DNA of 64,000 nucleotides, taken from the NCBI GenBank assembly GCA_003013855.2, contig ML058589.1:124001-188000 (forward strand). The letters run 5' to 3'. Below the pieces are notes generated by a model that saw nothing but the letters and a program-made list of their open reading frames with translations, was not told where the DNA came from and made no database searches. The translations under genes were made by a program, and so were the position numbers. Numbering within the stretch: position 1 is the stretch's first letter; the number at the start of each line of letters is the position of its first letter. The DNA comes from Liriodendron chinense (Eukaryota; Streptophyta; Magnoliopsida; Magnoliales; Magnoliaceae). This document shows positions 45,670 to 58,269 of this stretch, one piece after another.

Positions 45670-46950
45670 TTAGGTTGGGTTTCCATCACTGGTGAAATCT
45701 TTTGAAAAGAGTTTCAACCCCATCCCTTTGGATGTTGTCCTTACTACCTCTCTCGTTAGAGGTTTAGTAAAAGGATCAGCTAAGTTATTACTTGACTTTA
45801 CATAAGAAATTGCAATGATTCCATCTTGAATTAGTTGTCTTACATAGTCATGTCTCAGACTTATATATCTGAATTTCCCATTATACATGCTACTATAGGC
45901 TCTAGCTAATGTGACTTCACTGTCGCAATGTAGCGAAACGGCCAGTATTGGCTTCGCATAGAATGAAATTTCTAAAAGAAGATTCCTAAGCCACTCAGCC
46001 TCTTTACTTGTTGCAGCAAGGGTTATGAACTCAGACTCCATAGTAGAGTGAGTTATGCAGGTTTGTTTCTTGGATCCCCAAGATACAGCTGCACTTCCTA
46101 AGGTAAAAACCCATCTAGTAGTGGATTTGTTGTCACCTGCACTCGATATCCAACTTGCATCGGTATATCCTTCCAGTACAGTTGAAAATTCTGAATAAAA
46201 TAACTCTAAGTCTTTGGTTGCTTTTAAATAACCAAGTACTCTTCCTATTGCCTTCCAGTATTCTACACTGGGATTACTAGTAAACCTACTTAGTTTACTC
46301 ACAGCATATGCGATGTCTGGTCTAGTACATTGCATTGCATACATTAGACTTCTTATAACACTCACATACTCTAATTGTGCAACTGTTCTTCCAGTATTTT
46401 CATATAACTTGACACTTGGATCGAATGGGGTTTTTGCTTCTTTAATATTCAAGTGTTTAAACTTCTTTATTATTTTCTCAATATAATGAGATTGGCATAG
46501 CGCATAACCCTCACTATGAGTTTTTACGTTAATACCTAGAATGGTATCAACTTGTCTAAGATCATTCATTTTAAATACGGAAGACAGAAACTTCTTTGTT
46601 TCGGTTACACCTTCCATCTTATTACTTATTATTAACATGTCATCAATGTATAAACAAATAACAATTATATAGTTACTACTTGTTTTAGAATATATACATT
46701 TGTCTGCTACATTATGCATGAAACCATGAGAAAGTATTTTAGAATCAAATTTCTCATAGCACTGTTTAGGTGCTTGTTTTAGTCCATACAATAATTTAAT
46801 TAATTTACAGACTTTCTTCTCATTTCCTAGCAGAACGAACCCTTCAGGTTGTTCTATGTATACCTCCTCATCGAGGTCTCCATTCAGGAAAGTAGTCTTT
46901 ACATCCATCTGATGAATATACAGCTGATGTATGGATGCTAAAGCAAACAT
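45670..46950 (-). pseudogene. Copia reverse transcriptase core and RNase H (open frame)
   Basis: 426 uninterrupted codons. Residues 15-38 hold MDVKTTFLNGDLDEEVYIEQ, residues 53-62 hold LLYGLKQAP, and the polymerase active site is YIDD at 101-104. RNase H follows, with YTDASW near residue 260, STMESEF near 300 and HCDSE near 338. It ends DPFTKPLTREVV plus about 27 residues. This is the best preserved enzyme in the window, but the RT N-terminus lies in another frame upstream, behind a stop and a one-base deletion at about 47005-47025, so no full RT can be made from this copy. Confidence 0.9.
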
Positions 46951-47021
46951 AATTCTAATAGATGTTATTCTTGCTACAGGTGAGTATGTGTCAAAATAAT
47001 CTATTCCTTCTTTTTTCTGAA

Positions 47022-48377
47022 TTATTTAGCTACTAGTCTAGCTTTAAAGGTTTGAATAGTTCCATCAGTGTGATATTTCTTTCTAAATACCCACTTACAC
47101 CCTATGGGTTTAGAAGCTGGAGGTAGATCCACCAGTTCCCAGGTTTGGTTTGACATAATCGAGTCCATCTCGTCATTGATAGCTTCTTTCCAAAAAGCTG
47201 AATCTCTAGAAGTTATAGATTCTCTATAGGTTGTTGGATCATCTTCTATAGTCATAATTATAAGTATCTTTCTAGTGACATTCTCTCTATCTCCTTCAAC
47301 GAGATGAAAAGAGATACACTGAGAGTCTATATGTTCAGGATCAAGACTCTTTTCTACTCTTACACTTTGACTCCTACGTGGCTCTATTGGAGCTTCAACT
47401 TCATGTTGAGCTTCTACCATAGGTTTCTCTGTTGGAGTTTGGATTTCATTATCCTCTGACTCTAAGGATAGTGAGTTTTCAAAGAACTCAACATCTCTAT
47501 ACTCTATGATTGTATTAGACTCTAAGTCTATGAGTCTATATGCTTTGCTATTTTTTGCATACCCTACAAAGGCGCACTTAATAGCTTTGGATCCTAATTT
47601 AGTTCTTTTGGGATCAGGCATTCTACAATATGCGAGACACTCCCACACTTTAAGATATCCTAGATTAGGTTTTCTACATTTCCATATCTCATATAGTGAA
47701 GTGTTAAACTTCTTAGAATGAACCCTATTTAGGATGTGGCACGCTGCGAGAAGTGCTTCTCCCTAAAGTCCTAGTGGCAACTTTGCTTGTATTAACATTG
47801 AGTTGACCATTTCTACTAAGCTTCTATTCTTCCGTTCAGCTATACCATTCTGTTGTGGTGTGTACGATGTAGTGCATCAGTGTATTATGCCATGTCCTTC
47901 ACAGAAGTTAGAGAATTCATTTAAAAAATACTCTCCTCCTCTATCGCTACGAATAACTTTTATTTTCTTGTTTAGTTGATTTTTCACTTCTACTTTATAT
48001 ATTTTGAACATGTTGAGTGCTTCATTTTTATTCTTTAGAAGGTATACATGTATATATCTGGAGCAATCATTAATGAAGATTATAAAGTATCTTCTTCCTC
48101 CACGTGTAAGAATGCCATTTAACTCATAAATATCAGTGTGTATTAGGTCCAATATTTGAGATGATCTCTCAACACTAGGAAAATGTTTCTTTGTAAATTT
48201 GGACCTTATGCACACTTCACATTTGTCATTTTGACTATCTGTGTATGAGATTAAGCCATTCTTAAACATGAATTTTAAGATACTATAACCTATGTGTGCT
48301 AATCTACCATGCCATAATGCTACAGATTCAATCCTATACTCAAAAGAGCTACTTTCATTTAAGGAAAACTTTATCAT
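47022..48377 (-). pseudogene. Copia integrase and RT N-terminus
   Basis: The HHCC zinc-binding part (WHGRLAHIGYS, CEVCIRSK) and the catalytic core (LIHTDIYE, FINDCSRYIHVY, SDRGGEYF) fill 47877-48377. The same frame continues after in-frame stops near 47875 and 47763, the second where Trp is expected (LGL-stop-GEA). It then runs open from 47648 to 47022 with YRDVEFFE, DEMDSIMSNQTWELVDLP, CKWVFRKK and FKARLVAK (start of RT). Integrase would insert the cDNA. It is broken only by point changes. Confidence 0.88.
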
Positions 48378-48494
48378 CCCATTACAAGCATATCCCTTAC
48401 CAATGAAATTTTCGTTCTTCGACAGAATCAGTTTTCCTGATTCAAATACTACCCGTATTCCAGGTTTTTCCAGAAGATCCCTGAAAACTAAGTT

Positions 48495-48720
48495 TCATCT
48501 GATATCAGGGACATGGAGTACATTAGTTAAAATTACTTTCTTTCCAGAGGTAAAGACTAGTTCCATTCCTTTGCCTAGGACCTTCAATCGGACTTCATTA
48601 CCCATTTGGACCTCTTGACCATTGGTCACGTCCTCATAAGTTTTAAAGGCTGATCTGTCATAGCTTACATGGATTGTGGCATCTGTATCTACTACCAACC
48701 GGGTACTTTGCCTTGGATCA
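48495..48720 (-). pseudogene. Copia protease with altered catalytic triad
   Basis: The frame reads STRLVVDTDATIHVSYDRSA. The expected aspartic protease triad Asp-Thr/Ser-Gly appears as Asp-Thr-Asp, which should inactivate the enzyme, since the Gly is invariant in retropepsins. Followed by LTNVLHVPDIR, then a stop at about 48493. Confidence 0.85.
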
Positions 48721-48789
48721 TATTTACCTCAGTGATCATGGCAACTATGTCTTCTTCAACTGTACTTGCCTCATTCTTCGATTTTTTAA

Positions 48790-49609
48790 GATGTCATACT
48801 CGAGCGTAATGCCCAGTTTTTCCACAAACATGGCAAGGGCCTTTGAACTTTTCGTTCTTCTTCTGTGGTTTCTTGAATTTTCCTTTATTGGGTTTCAGGG
48901 AACTGTTCTTCTCGGGATTCTTGTTTTGGGTACTTTCTACTGCTTGCACCTTGGACGAGGAATTCTCATTTCCATTTTTCTTTTCACGGTTTCGGGATTC
49001 TTCCTCTATTCGGATATGTTTTTGGATTTGTTCAAGTGAATAATCCTCGGTTTTATATAGCAGTTTATTCATGTATTCTGTCCAACTCGGGGGCAATATT
49101 GCGATAATAGCTATGACTTGAAAAGATTCAGGGATATCAATTTTTAGGGCACTAATTTTGCTAACAATTAGCTGTAATTCTTAGATTTAGGCTAACAATG
49201 ATTTGTTATCTACCAGGGTGTAGTCGAAATGGCTGGCTATGAGATATTTGTTCGTACCTTCTTCATCGGCCTTGGATTTGAACTCGAGAGCGGTCCAAAT
49301 TTCTTTGGCAAATTCGGTTATGGTGTATTGATCAAACAGACGATCAGATAGCGTGTTCAGGATGTGTCCTCGACACAACAGAGTATCTTCTTCTCTTTTG
49401 ATGCATGCGTTGATCTGCTCAGTCGTGTCTTTATCAGTAGCTGGAGGAAACGGCTTCAAGTTTGGGTCTAAGATATAGAATATCTTCAATGCCATAAGTA
49501 GGAACTTTATCTTATCCTCCCATCTGGTGAAATTGGTTCCATTTAACCGGTCCAGACGAATCAAATCATGGTTCATCAGTTTGATTGATGATACCTCTTC
49601 GATTTCCAT
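48790..49609 (-). pseudogene. Copia gag, stop at the fourth zinc ligand
   Basis: ATG at 49609 (MEIEEVSSIKLMNHDLIRLD) and a UBN2-type gag (RLNGTNFTRWEDKIKFLLMA). One in-frame TAG near 49184, then the frame reopens (WTEYMNKLLYKTEDYSLEQI) to a Lys-rich linker and CHVCGKTGHYARV. A TGA stands exactly where the last Cys of the CCHC knuckle should be, so one base change removed the zinc ligand and ended the protein. Confidence 0.88.
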
Positions 49610-49634
49610 ATCAGAAAATATTACGCTTTAAGAT

Positions 49635-50831
49635 TATTGAGAAATTTCTGATCTTAGAAAATAAATTAATTGGAAAAATCGAGAAATAAGGACAACCTGA
49701 AGCATGTGAAAAAACACACTGTCCTTAAAGCGTAATTCGCCCCTACTCAAATTATTTTAAGTCTGCTGATAGGTTGCAGGCGGATTGCTTCCAGGATATG
49801 ACGAGCCTTATGTGGTTTTGCGTTCGGCAAGAAACGAAGGAACCACTATGGAACTCAGTAACACTATCTGACAGATGAAGAGAAAGAAAAAGAGAGAAGG
49901 TATGACAGTCTTCTCCTTGCAGCAATAGACCACTACACTGGTCTACGTGGCGTGGTTTGTATCAACCAAACCGAGAGGCTAATAAACTCAGATGGGTGTT
50001 GGTTCAGTATTTGAGGTTGTGATTGCTGTTGTTGTGTTGGAATGAACCAGACCTGTCCGGTTTATATAGGCAAGGGTGGCTGGCAGTTTTGGTCTAGAGC
50101 CATAATGGCAGTAGCTGTTTTCTGGCTGTTGTGAGAAACCAGCCGTTTATGACAGTTTCTTACTGTTGTGCATGTGGGAGTTATGCACCTGCATGCTGGC
50201 TGTTTAAACTCAATGGCTAGCCATTTCTGACTGTTGGGCTAGCCACATACAGATGTTACTGCATGGTCTGGACCGTTACTGCATGAGCAGTTACACCAAT
50301 CACTCTAATTAGCCCTACAGCTCTCTATAAAAAGCAGAGATGTCTCTCTGTCAGACCTCCCACCCACAACACATCATCTGTTCCGAACCCAGCCACCTGA
50401 CCTACTATCTAGCCTCTGTCACACCGCGACTCCCACCAGTCTCACTCCGTTCCGCGAGGTTGCGACCCATCTGCGACACGATGCGCACGTACGAAGTGCC
50501 AAGTGCACCACTAGCGCCTCTACAGCCACACTGCGTCACGTGCACACGCCCTCGTACCTAGCCCGAGCCCGAGCCCGAGACGGAGTCCGAGTCCGAGACC
50601 GAGACCAAGCCTGTGCCCGTGTGAGTGCCTGTGCACGGTGTTCCAGTGCCCATGCACGGTGTTCGCACTGGAACACGCAAGCCACCATTCTCCCTCTCTT
50701 CCACCATAAATAAGGTGCACAACACCTTACTTATAAAGAGGTAAAAATTCTTTCTCCCATCCGATATAGGACAAAAACCAAACACAATTTTTTTTTCTTT
50801 TAAAATTGTTTTCAAACAAACTTTTTCAACA
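49635..50831 (-). repeat. 5' LTR of the 43964-50831 Copia element
   Basis: Aligns end to end with 43964-45124. Hexamer array GCCCGA/GTCCGA at about 50561-50620. Confidence 0.93.
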
Positions 50832-51190
50832 AGAGGCCTGGCATTAAAAGCTTCCTAGGGTCCACCAATGTTTATTGACCGTCAAGCCTGTTGGTAAGGA
50901 AAGGGGAAAAAATCAGCTTTATTAATGTTTGTTGACTGTCTAACCTATTGTTGTTGTTAAGGTTAAATAGACCTGGATGAAAGGGAAAAAAGATCAGTTT
51001 AATCGAAAACTTTTGTGGCCCACAAAAGGGTTTTAAGGGTCAATAATCACCGTTTCCAGTGGTGTGGTTCACCTAAAATTACTGTATCCTTCATTTTTTG
51101 TGACAATGGCCTAAAATAATTTGGTAAAACATATGGATAACATAGATATACAATGCATACATCAAGGTGGGCCCTATGATCAGGTCATAC
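50832..51190. mobile_element. Right part of the foldback element split by Copia
   Basis: Starts at the second AGAGG. Holds the 'gtggtgtggttcacctaaaa' and 'catacatcaaggtgggccc' arm text that pairs with 43490-43700. Confidence 0.62.
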
Positions 51191-52929
51191 CCACATAACT
51201 GGTTCCAAGGTGGCAGCCAAGCCTTGATCTACATGATCACGTCCGCCAACGCCACCTGCTAGTAGCAGTGAAATATATGCATAGCTTTAATTGGCTAGTC
51301 ATAGGTGCTCCGTAGGCACTGTTTAAGAGCCCATTACATCCTTGTTGAAAACTTGGAAGCCGATGGCTCGAATATCCCTGTGCTACCATGGCTCAAGGTC
51401 TGTGGAGCCAACTCCATCCATTTTGCCAGCTCATTCTAAGGCATGAGCCAAAAAATGGTGTTGATCTGAAGTCACACAGTGGGAATTGAAGCTCAGCCAC
51501 TGAAAACTTCTTAAGAGCCTTGGAAGTTTTGGATCAAGTTAACATTTATGTTTTCCCTTAGATGTGACCTTGGATAAGATTTAATGGTAATTGTTGTTGC
51601 TGAAAAAGGGTCCACGTATGAGATGGCTCAACCTCCACCTTAGATGGATGGATGCCGCAAATCTCCTGTAGGTGTGCGGTCTGGATCTGGATTGAAGGAC
51701 TGCTAGATCCTGTTAAGCGCAAAAGAAAGCTAAGAGAGGTTAATGGGGTCCAGCCGTTAGCCCTCCGATGCCTAATTCAATTGGGTGTAGGAGAAGAGAA
51801 GCAGGTCGTTGGGTGGAGAATTGAGCATACCTTGGCCCGTATGAGTGTCTCTTATTTATAGCATAATCGGGGAGCTGTAGAGGGAATTGAACATGGGAGT
51901 TGTGTCCATAATGGTTGGCATGACTCCTGACGGCATGGGTCATGCCCGTAACTCCCGGAGAATGTTTATTTTATTCAGGCTCATCCTTGATTTGTAGCAC
52001 GCCTTTATGGCGGTCGTGGGCTAGGTCAGCCTAAGGGCAGAGCTCATTGACCGAGCTCACTGACTTGAAGATATTTTGGATTGAAGTCATTGCTCCTAAG
52101 ATAGTCGAGTTGATCTTTGATGCTTTGCTAATGAAGCTCATCACCCGAGCTCCTCACTTCGTATGTCGTCCTTAGACAGGTCATCCTCGGACAGCTGGTC
52201 GTCCTCGGATTGGTCTTCCTGGGACAAGTCGTCCAGTGTGAGTGACCTCAGGTCGTCCTCGGGCAGGTCGTCTTGTGTGAGTAACCTCAGGTCGTAGGAT
52301 GTAGTTCTAACTTGCAGGCTCTCTTCTGCTCTGCTCGGTTCTGCTTTGCGATGACAGAGCCGAGGACTTTTACTTGGGCCTTTTAGCTTGTGGGATTTAT
52401 TCCCATGATCTGAGGTCAGCTCGGATATATCCACAACAGTAGCCCTCTTAATACCTAGACTAATTTTTTCGGCTCGAGAGTGAACATAAAAGTATGAGCT
52501 GACCTTCGTACGCGCGGGATTTTCGAAAATTTAGAATTTCATGTTGGTGCTTGGATTTCGCCTATTCGAATGAGTTCGTAAGTAGGCGAAGTTTAGAGGT
52601 GTTTTCAGGGCTGGACTTTTCATGGACGGACTTTGTTGAGTCAGAGGAGTCCTGACTTGCTGCAAAGGAAGGCGTAATTGGGAACGCCGCCAAGCAGAAG
52701 AGCACTAACCTGCTCAGATGGTCTCATCTTCACTCTCAGGTCTTGTTGGTCGAGCTCCTGGTCTCCTCAACTATCCCTTAAATTTTGTAGCCTTGTTTTG
52801 TATTTTTTTTTTTGTGCTAGTTACCCACCCCCACTCTTGCGATCGAGCACTTTGTCTATTTGGCGAAAGCGGTTGGGGTGAGCTGCTGTATGGGTGTCTC
52901 CTCTAGACACAAATCGTGCTTGATCTTGC

Positions 52930-53110
52930 CAACTAATCAGGTCAGCATGGTAGGATGGCCAACTGTGTTAGGTCAGCCTGGTAGGGTGGACTCGTAGGTT
53001 GGCCAATTGTGTTAGGTCAGGATGGTAAGATGGCCTCAGAGGCTTGTCAACTGTGTTAGGTCGGCCTTTAGAGGTGGCCCGTGCTCTGTTGACTGTTCGG
53101 GTCAGCATGT
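52930..53110. repeat. Short tandem repeat, about 45-60-bp unit
   Basis: 'ggtcagcatggtaggatggc' + 'caactgtgttaggtcag' recurs four times with drift, inside the non-coding LTR element. Confidence 0.75.
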
Positions 53111-53330
53111 TAAGGTCTCAGGTTGGCCTCGTAGTCTTACTTCATCTGGGGAGAGATGTTAGGGTGTCGCGTGGGCTCCCTCCGTAGCTTTGTCTTAGGG
53201 GGAGAATTTAGTCACTGAGTCTTTCGCTGTGGAGGGGCCTGGTCGGCCTCTGAGGACTATTCGGCCTATGAGGGCCTAGTCATCCTATTAGGGCCTGTAA
53301 CTACCCAGGTCAGTTCTTTTAACTCTTGGT

Positions 53331-53892
53331 CTAGGGCATGACGAAGGTCTCCTCTGGATACTTCACGTTATGGTTTGATTCTTTCAACCATTCCGGATGC
53401 CCAGGTCGGTCTTTCGACTCTTGGTCTAGGGTGTGGCGGGGGTCTTCTCTGGACACTTCGCATTTTGGTCCGACTTTTTTGGCCATTCCGACTGTGCCTA
53501 GGTCAATCTTTCGACTTTTGGTCTAACGCGTGGCGGGGGTCTTCTTTGGACACTCCACATTTTGGTCCGACTCTTTTGACCATTCCGATTGTGCCTAGGT
53601 CAGTCTTTCGACTCTTGGTTTAGGGCATGGCGGAGGTCTTCGTTGGACACTTCACATTTTGGTCCGACTCTTTCAACCATTCAGACTACCTAAGTCTGTT
53701 TTTCGACTCTTGGTGTAGGGCATGGCGGAGGTCTCCTCTAGACACTTCGCATTTTGGTATGACTCTTTTGACCATTCTGACTGCCTAAGTCGGTCTTTTG
53801 ACTCTTGGTCTAGGGCATGGCGGAGGTCTCCTCTGGACACCTCGCATTTTGGTCCGACTCGTTCGACCATTCCGACTGCCTAGGTAGGTGGT
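53331..53892. repeat. 95-97-bp tandem array, six units
   Basis: Units begin CTAGGGCATGGCGGAGGTCT at 53331, 53426, 53523, 53620, 53715 and 53810, with a truncated one at 53893. Spacing of 95 or 97 bp is not a multiple of three, so the array cannot encode a regular repeat protein. The short frames through it are artefacts. Confidence 0.93.
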
Positions 53893-54781
53893 CTAGGGCA
53901 TGGCGGAGGAGATGTCGCTAATTTGTTGTTGTTGAAAAATGGTCAACAGATAAGATGGCTCAAACTCCACCTTGGACGGATGGATGCCGCTCTCCTGCAA
54001 GTGTGCGGTCTAGATTTGGACTAGAGGTTTGATAGATCCTGTAAAGCACAAGAGAAAGCTAAGATAGGTGGTTGGGGTCCAGCCATTAGCCCTCTGATGC
54101 CTAAGTCAGTTGGGTGTAGGAGATGAGAAGCAAGTCTGATCTGGGTGGAGAATTGAGCGTACCTTGGCCTGTAGGAGTGTCTCCTATTTATAGGATAATC
54201 GAAGAACTATAGAGGGCATTGAATGTGGGCGTTGTGCCCACAATGGTCGGTGTAATTCCTGATGGCGTGGCTCATGCCCGTAACTCTTGGAGACATGTCT
54301 GGTTTATTCAGGTTCGTCCTTGATCTATCGCGCGCCTTTATAGCAGTCGTGGGCCAGGTCGGCCTAAGGGCAGAGCTCATTGGCCGAGCTCCCTAACTTG
54401 GAGATATTTTGGATTAGAGTCATTGGTCCTTAGATGGCCGAGTTGATCTTTGATGCTTGGGTAATCAAGCTCGTCACCCGAGCTCCTCACTTCATAAGTC
54501 GTCCCATGTGAGTACCTCAAGTCGTCCTTGGATAGTTAGTCCTCGAACTGGTCTTCCTGGGAAAGGTCGTTCAGTGTGAGTGACCTGAGTTCGTCCTTGG
54601 GCATGTCGTCTTGTATGATTGACCTTAGATCGTAGGATATAGCTCTGACTTGCAGGCTCTCTTCTGCTTTACTCGGTTATGCCTTGCGGTGGCAAAGCCG
54701 ATGACTATTACTTGGGCCTTCTGGCTTGTGGGTTTTATTCATGTGATATGAGGTTAGGTCAGTGTTACCCGCAACAGTAAG

Positions 54782-55399
54782 TAAAGTAGTAATTTTTCTC
54801 TACGGCTGCTTACCTTTTTTGCTATGGACTAAAAACCTCCCGCGTTTGAACTATTTCTTAAAACCTGCCCATAGTTTTCACCATTAGACATTAAAACGCC
54901 TACTGCTACGTACTTGTACCAAAAGGTTTTTGTATTTTGGTATTGCCGGGACTGCTCTTACTTTAATGCACTTGGCCATCTCCGACCACACCATGCCACC
55001 TAACCTTCAATAGTATGTGGGCCTACCTTGTTGTCGGTGAGAAATCCACCCCATCCATTTGTTTTCCCGCTTATTTTAAGGGACGCGCCCCAAAATGAGG
55101 CAGATCCAAAGCTCAACGTATAGGCCCACATTGGCCCCAAGATGTTTATAGGGTTGAGGTCCATTGGAGCTTGGTATCAACCTTTGCTATGAAATGATCT
55201 GGAAAAACAAATGAACTGTATTAAAATAGTTTGTTATACCTCTTAAAAAAGATTATTCCATAATAAATGCGCAAGGGTTAGGAGAGGTGTGGAGCAAGGT
55301 TATTAGATACCAAAGGCCTGTATTGATTGCCATGATGCCTTAAGCCCGACCATACGCCAGGGCAATTTGATGATTTTCAGAAATCTAAACCATCCATCT
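54782..55399. other. No gene recognised
   Basis: Foldback-family wording ('aatccaccccatccatttgt', 'aggcagatccaaagctcaa') from 55040 to 55220, probably half of a decayed element. Otherwise nothing. Confidence 0.5.
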
Positions 55400-55905
55400 A
55401 TTTTTTTTTCAAGTCATTTTATTGCATAGGCATAAGAATAAGGTAGAGCCAATGCTCATAGTGGGCCCAGATGGCCCTGGGATTTTTAAACGGTGGGAGT
55501 TCCATCCCATTCTTTCCTGTCGTGTGACCCACTGGAGTGTAGTATCATCCTCATTTTAATGCCCTTGCCAAAAAATGATCTGGCGAAACAGATGGACAGA
55601 GTGGATTTATCGCACAAATTGTATTGTTTATTTGCCATCCAACCCATTGAAAGGGTAACAAAGGCCTCGATGAAGGGAAAAGACAAATAAGCTTGATCCA
55701 AAACTTTTGTGACCCATAGATTTTTTTTAATGGTAAACCAGCACTGTTTCCTGTGGTGTGGTCCACTTGAGAGTTGGATTTGAATCTGTTCGAGTCTTGG
55801 GCCCAAGGCATAAAATGAGCTGGCAAAATGGATGGACGGAGTGGATATAGAACACATACATCAACGTAGCCCCACAGTTGGGGATCCACCATGGCTGTAA
55901 ACCGG
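55400..55905. mobile_element. Foldback MITE (CCGTCCATC family)
   Basis: Inverted 'accatccatctatttttttt' and 'aaatggatggacggagtgg' arms, with 'gtgtgacccactggagtg' and 'gtgtggtccacttgaga' in the middle. Ends are approximate. It lies at the left end of the diverged duplication. Confidence 0.6.
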
Positions 55906-57570
55906 AGAGATGATCCTCGCACAATGGCAGTCCATGCGATCACGTTCTAGGAAAATCTTAGAATCCTTTTCATCCACACTGTGAGACCTGCCTAATGAGT
56001 TGCATTTTGTACACATGACAGGTTGCCATACGTGAGAGTTGGTTTGGCTTAAAAAAAAAAAAAAAAAATTCCATACACGTGTCATGCAGGTGTAAGGTTA
56101 CAGTGGATGGGCGGCTATCCACAAAAATCCCACTGGTTGGATGATCCTAGTCATTGATCGAATGCCTACATTGCCCTGTCTTTTGGACCATTGATTATCT
56201 GCCCATTTATAATGCTCGAGGGCTGTTGGTAGGGCTCTCATTAGGTACTCGCCTTTCCAATGGACCCAAACTTTTCAAATAAGGGAGGGTACCCTTTTGA
56301 ACCCGTTAACAAATTCGTCCGAGTCTTACAATCTTGGATCTGATTAAAAATCGATTCTAGCCAGGTCTGGGTAGGTCCATCAACTTTTACCTTCTTAAGA
56401 TTGGGTCGAGTTAGGTCAAGTTAGTTTTTATAATATTATTATATAAGCATTAAATATATATTTATTATTTTAACAATGAAGTGAGGTTTCCTAAGCCTGT
56501 AAATGTAAATGTAAATGTACCTATTTACACACCTTGTTTGTGTCAAAGCGTTACATGAATAATCCGGCCACCCGGTGGTCTTGACCATGTAAATGCTCTT
56601 CTTTGTACCAAACCCAACTTCAAACCTAGATCTAAAGACCTGATGTACCTGAATTCAAGCAAATTAGTGTCTTAAAAAATGAGGCCCGAACTCATCGAGG
56701 CCTTAACTTTGTTAACCCAGGAATGGGTTGTATCGAACCTGGCAAGACCCGAACACGGTTCATCCAGATATTTGGTCGCCATGGGATAAATTTGGTGGTT
56801 TTCAGCAAACTTAAAAGAGTGTTAAATTTTAAAATTGGCGCATTGAATTTTCGTGAGAATAAAAGTATGAAATTGTGTTGCGTTCACACTATTGTTTTTC
56901 TTGGAAAATACTTTAATTTGGTGGGTCATGATATCTCCGTCACAAATGGAGTATCTTTAATGGACCATGACTTGAAAATTGCTTTCAACAGATGTTGATT
57001 TGTGGAAAAAATGGTAGGTTTGATTAATCATATTGGAAAATGTCATATCACTGATTTGGACTCTCCATGTTGCGTCCCACCTTTGATTGCCTATCTTTCT
57101 AAAAAAAATTACTACATTATCTACATCTCATTAATGAATAGGTAAATAGACAATCCATATAGGTTACAACACAGATAATTCGATTATTAATATGGTCCAC
57201 CCATCATGTGAGGCTCAGGCTTTATTTCCTATCCATCTCAAAAGTCAATTCAATAAGATGATAGTAATCAATCTATTATCAATGGTTATTAAAATGGGTA
57301 GGCCACATTGATAATATTGAAAACAGGTCTAGCCATTGATTTGGATTACTCATCATGTTGGTTTGCCTTTGATTCCCCTTCACTCCTAAAATCATACTAA
57401 TGTAATGATCCCAACCATCTAATCAACAGACATAAATGGATGATCCTATTTGTTATAGTATAAAAGGTCTGATCAGTGATCTGGGCCATAAATCATAAGG
57501 ACCACAACCTCTGATTGAAGATTCATCACAAGAAATTACTTTGATAAAGGATCTTAGCCATCCAATTAAC
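55625..57570. repeat. Diverged duplication, copy 1
   Basis: Collinear with about 59990-63048. Shared blocks include 'ggatggacggagtggatata', 'gagagatgatcct.gcacaat', 'acgtgacaggttgcca', 'caatggacccaaactttt', 'ttgtgggtcatggtatctcc', 'ttgatcatattagaaaatgt' and 'gatgatcttagccatc'. No gene inside. Confidence 0.8.
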
Positions 57571-58265
57571 AACTAAAAAATGGACAACATTATTTATTAT
57601 ATAGAGTATGATCCTATTTCTTAACATCATGTTAATCCATCCCCTTAAGAATTACTCTGGTCAAATGATGCTAACCATCTAAGCAGTGGATTGAAAAATG
57701 GATAATCTATATGCTGGTTTGGACCTTACATTATGTGAGTATTATGTGAGTTCATGCCCTAAAAAGCTGGCAAACCTGAATAGACCGCATGGATAGAAAA
57801 CATAGATCGGTGGGCGCCATAGACTCCAAGCAATCCACTTACACTGGGCTTACCATCTACACAACATCACATGTGCCAGCATGGGTAGAACATCCAACCA
57901 ATCCATCAGGTGGGTCCATCCTTTAAGATAATAACTCCCAAAAATCAGGTTGGTCCACTCATCAGGTTGGACAAACAGGTTGAGAGCTTAGAAAACTTCA
58001 GCAAAATTTTTCAGACGTAAATCCATTTCGTAGGCTGATTGCTAGACAAACTCGTTTCTTGTTTCAGGTAATCTGATAGATGGATTGGATATGGTAGTTC
58101 TGTTTCACGCTAGCACATATGGTGGCGCGCGCGTACATGAGCTGCCTTTGTAGACGCGGGTGTTTAGCAAAGCTCATCATATCCCGTAGAGCGAAATATC
58201 TGCATGAAATGTTTCTTTCATAGCCTTTGCAGACGAGGCTGGCTACAATACATCGCAATGCATTG
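57571..58265. other. No gene recognised
   Basis: AT-rich 'aatggataatctatatg'-type text, then foldback-like fragments. Nothing coding. Confidence 0.45.
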
Positions 58266-58269
58266 AAAC

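Larger units (their letters stand above)
43964..50831 (-). mobile_element. Structurally complete Ty1/Copia retrotransposon
   Basis: LTRs 43964-45124 and 49635-50831. Perfect 5-bp flanks AGAGG at 43959-43963 and 50832-50836. On the minus strand the LTR reads TGTTGA...TCAACA originally; the last bases have changed to CG in one copy and TA in the other. Polypurine tract AAGTGGGGGAT adjoins the 3' LTR (complement of 45125-45135). Domain order gag, protease, integrase, RT, RNase H. Only a handful of stops and one clear indel interrupt the polyprotein, so it is younger than the 4999-10137 copy. No standard initiator-Met primer site was found next to the 5' LTR. Confidence 0.93.
51592..54776 (-). 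mobile_element. Non-coding LTR element (LARD/TRIM-like) with internal tandem repeats
   Basis: LTRs 51592-52438 and 53924-54776 start TGTTGTTG and end CAACA. Flanks GTAAT (51587-51591) and GTAAG (54777-54781) agree at 4 of 5. Minus orientation is inferred: complement AAGAGGGCTAC next to the left LTR resembles a polypurine tract, and AATTAGCGACATCTCC next to the right LTR resembles the AATTGGCGCC-type primer site of plant Gypsy elements. The 1.5-kb interior has no gag or pol motif on either strand. Confidence 0.82.

Noticed and set aside
49610..49634. Initiator-Met primer site for the 43964-50831 Copia element
   Set aside because: The bases next to the 5' LTR do not resemble TGGTATCAGAGC; another tRNA may be used or the site has decayed.
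53673..53870. Repeat protein encoded by the 95-bp array
   Set aside because: 95-97-bp spacing shifts frame with each unit, so no regular protein is possible.
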